The notes under the pieces: generated by a model
What the model was told of the DNA's origin: nothing
Seen by the model: only the letters and a program-made list of their open reading frames with translations
Database searches by the model: none
In this document: positions 60,144 through 64,000 of the stretch, in pieces
Numbering within the stretch: position 1 is the stretch's first letter
Layout of the letters: each line of letters starts with the position of its first letter
Source: Pseudothioclava arenosa
Lineage (GTDB): Bacteria > Pseudomonadota > Alphaproteobacteria > Rhodobacterales > Rhodobacteraceae
Length of the DNA stretch: 64,000 bases
Direction of reading: 5' to 3'
Assembly (NCBI RefSeq): GCF_002358085.1
Contig: NZ_NTJD01000002.1
Span: 340,387-404,386 of the forward strand
Translations under genes and position numbers: made by a program

Positions 60144-60269
60144 ATCGGGTTCGCGATCTCCCTGAAAAGCGGTGCGAACCGCCCGAACCCGATCGAGGAT
60201 CGAGACGCTCTCCCTCGTCCGATCCCTAAAATGCGCAGCGGGCCTCCCTCCCGCTGCGCTTTAATTTTT
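60144..60269 (+). ncRNA. predicted small RNA with three CUCCC-exposing hairpins
   Basis: About 125 nt between the fusion gene and the low-GC islet, with no open reading frame. Hairpin 1: 10-bp stem ATCGGGTTCG / CGAACCCGAT (60144-60153, 60184-60193), with an inner hairpin GCGGT-GCGA-ACCGC and an unpaired CTCCC at 60158-60162. Hairpin 2: GGATCG-A-GACG / CGTC-CGATCC (60197-60225) with apical loop CTCTCCCT. Hairpin 3: 10-bp stem GCGCAGCGGG / CCCGCTGCGC with loop CCTCCCT, followed by TTTAATTTTT, a textbook terminator. Repeated CUCCC loops can pair with Shine-Dalgarno sequences, as in the CcsR and alpha-r14 sRNA groups. Prediction from sequence only; hairpin 3 could also just be the terminator of the fusion gene. 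Confidence 0.6.
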
Positions 60270-60333
60270 GTGGTGCCCGCAAATCGCGTTGGTTTGCTTT
60301 GAGTCCTTTGCGGACTGCCAAGGTGCAATGGTT

Positions 60334-60344
60334 CCCCCCCCCCC
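60334..60344 (+). repeat. tract of eleven C
   Basis: An uninterrupted C11 run inside the left part of the islet, about 90 bp before the gene there. Such tracts can slip during replication, or be read wrongly by a sequencer. Confidence 0.8.
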
Positions 60345-60436
60345 TGCACGCGTCTTCTTGCTCCTTGTGCTGAAATCATATTTTGTGCACGATTACTGGA
60401 ATTCCAATCACCTTCTGCGAGATATTCTGCAACTTC

Positions 60437-60820
60437 ATGGACCAATTATTGAGCTATGTTACACCTGCAGTGATCGCGGCTATTGTCGCAGCAATAATGT
60501 CGATCTCGCTTCCTTGGGTAAACTGGGGAATTGAGAAACGCCGCACGCGGAGACAACGCAGAATTGGTTACATTGACGCAGTTCGTAGGTTTGCCCAGGA
60601 GCATAATCCAGACCTTTCCGATTTGGTACAAACCCCTGAGTACGCTGCGCTCCGCGAGCATCTCACGACTGAATTCGTTGAGCAGATTGAGAAAAGACAA
60701 AGTAACCATATAGAGCTTGTATTTGTAGAGGGGTATGGGCGAACAAGCGGTGTAAACAACTTCAGACCACAGCTCTTCGATGAACTCTCACGGCTTGAGA
60801 TCAAATGGAAGCTCGTATAG
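60437..60820 (+). CDS. hypothetical membrane protein in the low-GC islet
   Basis: A 127-aa protein starting MDQLLSYVTPAVIAAIVAAI with one transmembrane segment (about residues 5-30), then a basic stretch EKRRTRRQRR marking the cytoplasmic side, and a soluble domain of about 80 residues rich in charged helix (PEYAALREHLTTEFVEQIEKR). I do not recognise it. Codon use is far less GC-rich than all neighbours. An in-frame TTG at 60383 is a less likely start. It is the only plausible gene of the islet; the frames open on the opposite strand look non-coding. Confidence 0.5.
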   Translation: MDQLLSYVTPAVIAAIVAAIMSISLPWVNWGIEKRRTRRQRRIGYIDAVRRFAQEHNPDLSDLVQTPEYAALREHLTTEFVEQIEKRQSNHIELVFVEGYGRTSGVNNFRPQLFDELSRLEIKWKLV

Positions 60821-61110
60821 GTGGAAGAATAACGAAGTCCCGCCAATCGTCCTTCTCTGATCCCGCGTCCCGAACTCGAGTACTTTTGGTTTGTGTTCAG
60901 GGTGGTTTCCGCAAAGCCTAACTGCCATCGCCAGTTGTAGGCAAAGCTGGTATTTGGCAGTGACCGGCGAACGGCCGCAAAGACCGCATAGTGAGCCAAC
61001 ACGATTTGTGGACACCCCCTTAATTTTTGGGCCCTGCTTTCCCTCCTGCGACGATATGTGCCCGCGCACCACGCGTGCTTTCGCGTGACCGCCGCCGCGC
61101 GCCGCGTTAC
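60821..61110. other. right part of the islet and following spacer, no gene seen
   Basis: Holds the right inverted repeat (60975-61016), the right direct repeat (61020-61029), and then GC-rich spacer up to the promoter of the YeeE/YedE pair. Frames open on the minus strand across 60568-61002 and 60788-61162 lack a good start signal and have atypical composition, and I do not count them as genes. Confidence 0.5.
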
Positions 61111-61126
61111 ATTCCAAAACGTGAAT
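61111..61126 (+). promoter_or_regulatory. SqrR/BigR-type persulfide operator
   Basis: ATTC-CAAAACGT-GAAT: the ATTC-N8-GAAT palindrome reported for the ArsR-family persulfide sensor SqrR of Rhodobacter and close to the BigR operator. It overlaps a -10-like TATAAC at 61126-61131 and ends 23 bases before the first YeeE/YedE start, the position of a repressor site. No sqrR or bigR gene is in the window. Confidence 0.65.
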
Positions 61127-61149
61127 ATAACAAGAGAAAGAGGGGAAAC

Positions 61150-61686
61150 ATGACCGTCTCATGGAAACTGGGCGGGCTGCTGCTGGGGATCGTGTTCTTC
61201 GCGGCCATCCTGCTGGTGAAACCGATCGGGGTGTCGACGCAATTCGTCGTGCTCGACGGGGTGATCGCCGACATGATCAATCCCGACACCATCGTTGCGG
61301 GGGCCGAAGGGCCCAGCTCGCCGGTCAGCTATTTCAACAAATACGCCAAGGACATCGCGAATCCGTGGAATTACGGCTTTGTCTTCGTGGTGGCGATGGC
61401 GATCGGCGCCGGGATCTCGGCTGCCGCGCGCGGCGCCTTTGGCGGCGAGGGCCCGGTGCCCGCGCTGTGGCGCGCGAATTTCGGCGCCTCGCCGTGGAAA
61501 CGCTACATGGGCGCGCTTTTGGGCGGGATCATCGTGGTGTTTGGCGCGCGGCTCGCGGGCGGCTGCACCTCGGGCCACATGATGTCGGGGATGGGCCAGA
61601 CCGCGGTCTCGGGCTTCATCTTCTCGGCCGGCACGTTCCTCACCGCGGTTCCCGTCGCGCTGATGCTCTACAAGCAGGAGGGCTGA
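61150..61686 (+). CDS. YeeE/YedE family membrane protein (first of a pair)
   Basis: A 178-aa protein with about four helices of the YeeE/YedE (sulfur-compound transport) fold; larger relatives such as TsuA import thiosulfate. The conserved loop GARLAGGCTSGHMMSG contains the Cys thought to relay the sulfur atom. An unusual periplasmic insert with GPSSPVSYFNKYAKDIANPWN precedes the second helix. The ATG follows AGAGGGGAAA. Half-size pairs like this one and the next gene (PmpA/PmpB type) are thought to form one transporter together. Regulation by persulfide is predicted from the operator upstream. Confidence 0.88.
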   Translation: MTVSWKLGGLLLGIVFFAAILLVKPIGVSTQFVVLDGVIADMINPDTIVAGAEGPSSPVSYFNKYAKDIANPWNYGFVFVVAMAIGAGISAAARGAFGGEGPVPALWRANFGASPWKRYMGALLGGIIVVFGARLAGGCTSGHMMSGMGQTAVSGFIFSAGTFLTAVPVALMLYKQEG

Positions 61687-61689
61687 TCC

Positions 61690-62256
61690 ATGCAACAGAT
61701 CATTCTGGCACTGGTCATTGGCGGTGCGTTCGGCGCGGTTCTTGACCTCATCGGCGCCTCGAACCCGAGCGTTCTGGGCAAGATGCTGAGCCTCAAGGCG
61801 CTGGGCATCATGAAGGCGATCCTGCTGGCGATCGGGCTTTTGCTGATCCTGACCTTCGGCGGGCAGATGGCGGGGCTGGTCGATGTCGGCCACATGTCGG
61901 TGAAGACCGCCGAGACCGGCGTCTTCGTCGGCGGCATGATCCTCGGCATCGGCTGGGCGCTGTCGGGCTATTGCCCGGGCACGGGCGTCTGCGCGCTGGG
62001 CTCGGGGCGGCGCGATGCGCTGTTCTTCGTGGCCGGCGGGCTGATCGGCGCCTGGGCCTATACGCTGGCCTATGACAGCGTGAAGGCGACGGGGCTCCTG
62101 AACCCGATCCTCGGCGGCAAGGTCACGCTGGGCCAGGTGCCGGGCGCGAAATACGACGCGCTCTTCCCGGCGCTGCCGGGCGATGTCGTGGGCATCGTGC
62201 TCGGCCTCGTGTTCATCGTGGTGGCCTTCGTCATCCCGGAACGCAAAGCGGCCTGA
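61690..62256 (+). CDS. YeeE/YedE family membrane protein (second of the pair)
   Basis: A 188-aa membrane protein with about five helices, four bases after the first half. The family loop is GWALSGYCPGTGVCALGSG, holding the second relay Cys (and a further one). Helix GGQMAGLVDVGHMSVKTAETGVFVGGMILG completes the other half of the pore. With the preceding gene it makes a complete YeeE/YedE channel for a reduced sulfur compound such as thiosulfate. The substrate is not decided by the sequence. Confidence 0.88.
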   Translation: MQQIILALVIGGAFGAVLDLIGASNPSVLGKMLSLKALGIMKAILLAIGLLLILTFGGQMAGLVDVGHMSVKTAETGVFVGGMILGIGWALSGYCPGTGVCALGSGRRDALFFVAGGLIGAWAYTLAYDSVKATGLLNPILGGKVTLGQVPGAKYDALFPALPGDVVGIVLGLVFIVVAFVIPERKAA

Positions 62257-62267
62257 GCCAACGAAAA

Positions 62268-62291
62268 AACCCTCCCCGCAAGGGGAGGGTT
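62268..62291. terminator. bidirectional terminator between YeeE/YedE and infC
   Basis: Perfect 10-bp stem AACCCTCCCC / GGGGAGGGTT with GCAA loop. The T run is on the infC (minus) side (TTTTCG), so it mainly serves infC. Confidence 0.85.
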
Positions 62292-62322
62292 CCTGCCCGG
62301 ATACGGGCGTATTCGCTGTGGC

Positions 62323-62865
62323 TTATTTCGCCGGGGCGATCATCATCACCATCTGGCGGCCTTCGAGCTTCGGCATCGATTCGATCTTGCCGGCATCGCC
62401 CACATCTTCCTTGACGCGGTTGAGCAGTTCGAGACCCAGCTGCTGGTGCGCCATCTCGCGGCCGCGGAAGCGCAGCGTGACCTTCACCTTGTCGCCATTC
62501 TCGAGGAACTTCATCACCGAGCGCATCTTGACCTCGTAGTCATGCGTATCCGTGCCGGGACGGAACTTGACTTCCTTGATCTCGATGACCTTCTGCTTCT
62601 TGCGGGCTTCGGCTTCTCGTTTTTGCTGTTCATACTTGAACTTGCCGAAATCCATGATCTTGCAGACCGGCGGGTTCGCGGTCGGCGAGATTTCCACGAG
62701 ATCAAGCCCGGCCTCCTCGGCCATGGTGAGGGCCTCGCGCGGCGTGACGACGCCGACGTTTTCCCCATCCGCGCCGATCAGGCGGATTTCGGGCGCGCGA
62801 ATGCGTCCATTGACGCGCGGTCCGGTGTCGCGTTGCGGCGGGGCATTGTGTGGTCTGCGGGCTAT
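62323..62865 (-). CDS. infC: translation initiation factor IF-3, rare AUA start
   Basis: IF-3 binds the 30S subunit, checks start codons and keeps the subunits apart. The 180-aa protein has the N-terminal domain ([42 protein letters not shown]) and the C-terminal [22 protein letters not shown] and [13 protein letters not shown]. No ATG, GTG or TTG lies near the conserved start ARRPHN; the codon before it is ATA at 62865-62863, with AGAAGGA nine bases upstream. IF-3 genes typically start with AUU or another poor codon for autoregulation, so AUA is chosen. An upstream Met at 63060 would add 65 residues of non-homologous sequence and is rejected. Confidence 0.9.
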   Translation of the reverse strand: MARRPHNAPPQRDTGPRVNGRIRAPEIRLIGADGENVGVVTPREALTMAEEAGLDLVEISPTANPPVCKIMDFGKFKYEQQKREAEARKKQKVIEIKEVKFRPGTDTHDYEVKMRSVMKFLENGDKVKVTLRFRGREMAHQQLGLELLNRVKEDVGDAGKIESMPKLEGRQMVMMIAPAK

Positions 62866-63052
62866 GGCGGTGATCCTTCTGTAACCTTCGCGTGAATGGC
62901 CCGCAAAATAGGCTGCAAAGCCTGGGCTTTCAACAGCGAAAGCGCAGATCCGCCGAAGGGGAAAAAAACCGCACTTTTGCCCCTGCCTTTTGCCCCGGAA
63001 GGGTCCATATAGAGCGTCCACGAGAAATCCCGTGACTGTGAAGAGGTAGAAA

Positions 63053-63655
63053 ATGAACAAGTTTGCCGGTCTTGCCCTGGTGATCGCCGCGATCGCGGTG
63101 GGGGGCTATATGTTTGTCTCGCAACAAGAGCCCACTCCCGAAGCGCCTGCAGCGGTTGAACCCGCGCCGGCTCCTGCGCCCGAAGCCGCCGCGCCGGAAA
63201 CGCCGGTGAGCGATGCGGTCTCCGCCGCGACCGAAGCCGCCGCCGAAGCGGCCAAAGCCGCTGCCTACGCCGCCCAGGAAGCTGCGGCCGCAGCGGGCGA
63301 AGCTGCCAGCGCCGCCGTCGATGCTGCGGGCGAGACCGCCGCTGAAGCCGCGGATGCCGCGACCGAAGCCGCTACCGCCGCGACCGAGGCCGCCAAAGAG
63401 GCCGTCGATGCCGCCGGTGAAGCCATGACCGCCGCGGGCGAGTCGGCCGCCGAGATGGGTTCGGGCCTGCTTGACGGTGCCAAGGCGCTGACCGCTGAGG
63501 GCTTCGATGCGACCAAGATCAACGAGATGATCGACGCCTCGGATCTGGCCGACGGCACCAAGGCCGTGCTCAAATCCGCGGTCGATCAGGCGGCGCAAAG
63601 CCCCGAGATGGTCGAAGCTGTGATCGCGCAGGTTAAAACCGCGCTGGGTCTCTAA
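63053..63655 (+). CDS. alanine-rich repeat protein, probably exported or anchored
   Basis: A 200-aa protein: N-terminal hydrophobic segment [20 protein letters not shown] serving as anchor or signal, a Pro/Glu/Ala linker (about 25-50), then about 90 residues of near-repetitive Ala/Glu/Thr such as [14 protein letters not shown] and [18 protein letters not shown], an 11-residue-like amphipathic repeat reminiscent of LEA or apolipoprotein helices, and a C-terminal globular part (about 150-200). GAAGAGG precedes the ATG. Composition suggests a long helix in the periplasm. Function unknown; divergent from infC. Confidence 0.72.
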   Translation: MNKFAGLALVIAAIAVGGYMFVSQQEPTPEAPAAVEPAPAPAPEAAAPETPVSDAVSAATEAAAEAAKAAAYAAQEAAAAAGEAASAAVDAAGETAAEAADAATEAATAATEAAKEAVDAAGEAMTAAGESAAEMGSGLLDGAKALTAEGFDATKINEMIDASDLADGTKAVLKSAVDQAAQSPEMVEAVIAQVKTALGL

Positions 63656-63761
63656 GAGGCCCGACGGGGGCCGGGGGCTCTGCCCCCGACACTTCTGCGC
63701 TCGCGGGCTCGCGCGTTCGTCGGGGCGTGCCTCCACCGGAGGCGCGCTTCCCCCGCCTCAC

Positions 63762-63819
63762 CCCCGGGATATTTTTGGCAAAATGAAGGGGCTTCGGTTT
63801 CTTCTTGGTCCAAATACGC
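63762..63819. repeat. dispersed repeats, families B and A side by side
   Basis: Family B copy (CCCCGGGATATTTTTGGC to AAAATGAAGG, 63762-63789) followed by a family A copy (TTTCTTCTTGG to AAATACGC, 63798-63819), in the spacer between the alanine-rich protein and fpr. Confidence 0.7.
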
Positions 63820-63824
63820 AAAAG

Positions 63825-63855
63825 AAAACCGCGCCGGTTCAGGGCGCGGTTTTTT
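63825..63855. terminator. bidirectional terminator between the Ala-rich gene and fpr
   Basis: Perfect 11-bp stem AAAACCGCGCC / GGCGCGGTTTT with a 7-base loop and T6 on the plus side; on the minus side it serves fpr, whose stop is 20 bases away. Confidence 0.85.
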
Positions 63856-63875
63856 GTTGGGGATGTCGGGCGGGC

Positions 63876-64000
63876 TCAGATGCCGTCGCCGACGAAGGCC
63901 TTTTCGACCACGTATTCGCGCGGCTCCGAGTTGGCGCCTTCGCGCAGCCCGAAGCTTTCCAGCACCGCCATCACGTCCTTGTTGAACGCCAGCGAGCCGC
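63876..64000 (-). CDS. fpr: ferredoxin--NADP reductase, C-terminal end (5' end outside window)
   Basis: Only the last 40 codons are inside the window. The translation ends GSLAFNKDVMAVLESFGLRE followed by EPREYVVEKAFVGDGI, which is the characteristic C-terminus of bacterial Fpr-type ferredoxin/flavodoxin-NADP reductases of alphaproteobacteria, where the last residues close over the FAD. Stop TGA at 63878-63876. The FAD- and NADP-binding domains lie beyond base 64000. Confidence 0.85.
   Translation of the reverse strand, partial: GSLAFNKDVMAVLESFGLREGANSEPREYVVEKAFVGDGI

Larger units (their letters stand above)
60261..61029. mobile_element. low-GC islet bounded by direct and inverted repeats
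   Basis: A segment of about 750 bp with visibly lower GC (about 49 percent over three hand-counted lines of its gene, against about 62 percent in a line of the gene upstream). It is flanked by a 10-bp direct repeat TTAATTTTTG (60261-60270 and 61020-61029) and, just inside, by imperfect inverted repeats: 60272-60297 against 60991-61016 matches at 20 of 26 positions, and both arms carry CTTTGCGG at the same 8-bp distance further in. This is the layout of a non-autonomous inserted element with target duplication. No transposase is encoded. The 10-bp repeat is T-rich, so chance cannot be excluded. Confidence 0.5.

Noticed and set aside
60144..60225. tRNA-like fold in the sRNA region
   Set aside because: No acceptor/TPsiC/anticodon arrangement and no CCA end; the hairpins fit the sRNA reading.
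60568..61002. Minus-strand open frame of 144 codons in the islet
   Set aside because: Ser/Arg-rich without motif or ribosome-binding site and overlapping the more plausible plus-strand gene and the right inverted repeat.
62323..63060. IF-3 with an ATG start at 63060
   Set aside because: The extra 65 residues are not IF-3-like and include promoter-like sequence overlapping the divergent gene's start.

Overview
The window is a stretch of alphaproteobacterial chromosome, most likely from a member of the Rhodobacteraceae (Rhodobacter/Paracoccus/roseobacter relatives). The base composition is GC-rich. The LexA box in front of uvrA has the direct-repeat form GTTC-N7-GTTC used by alphaproteobacteria. 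Several families are typical of the group (DUF6314, DUF1223 beside aconitase, an orphan FliG beside purB, an Fpr-type ferredoxin reductase). Intergenic spaces carry short dispersed repeats in several copies. No phage, integron, CRISPR array, rRNA or tRNA was seen.

Layout. 1-14.4 kb: end of mrcA, prfB, a P-loop kinase-like protein, a bactofilin/M23 peptidase pair, bcp, a very large AsmA-like envelope protein overlapping queA, an MFS carrier, a DUF924 protein and lpdA. 14.5-19.9 kb: rhodanese, SOS-regulated uvrA, two paralogous secreted proteins, and a DUF2892 protein with a Crp/Fnr regulator. 19.9-25.7 kb: a complete valine/isobutyrate degradation block (mmsB, 3-hydroxyisobutyryl-CoA hydrolase, acyl-CoA dehydrogenase, mmsA) facing a LysR regulator across a 12-bp inverted repeat. 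25.8-33.4 kb: CBS protein, coaD, gap, orphan fliG, purB, small enzymes and membrane proteins. 33.5-43.9 kb: acnA, DUF1223, a DMT exporter, tkt, a coiled-coil protein overlapping zapA, purF, cvpA. 43.9-52.2 kb: radA, then alr-mlaE-mlaF-pqiA with overlapping genes, dnaB, pyrE and pyrC. 52.3-60.0 kb: a DUF1127 protein and a surface-glycan-like locus with two glycosyltransferase-92-type proteins, a three-domain glycosyltransferase/methyltransferase-like/hydrolase fusion and a decayed hydrolase paralogue. 60.0-62.3 kb: a probable small RNA, a low-GC islet, and a YeeE/YedE sulfur-transport pair. 62.3-64 kb: infC with a rare start codon, an alanine-rich envelope protein, and the end of fpr.

The most interesting part is 60.09-61.15 kb. 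An Fnr-type dyad sits 41.5 bp upstream of a predicted start. The predicted RNA folds into three hairpins, each exposing a CUCCC (anti-Shine-Dalgarno) motif, and the third is a textbook terminator. Directly after its T-tract lies a roughly 0.75-kb low-GC segment bounded by a 10-bp direct repeat and imperfect inverted repeats, which looks like an inserted element. Just beyond it, an ATTC-N8-GAAT palindrome, the form bound by the persulfide sensors SqrR/BigR, overlaps the promoter of the YeeE/YedE pair. All assignments were made by reading the sequence; no database search was run.
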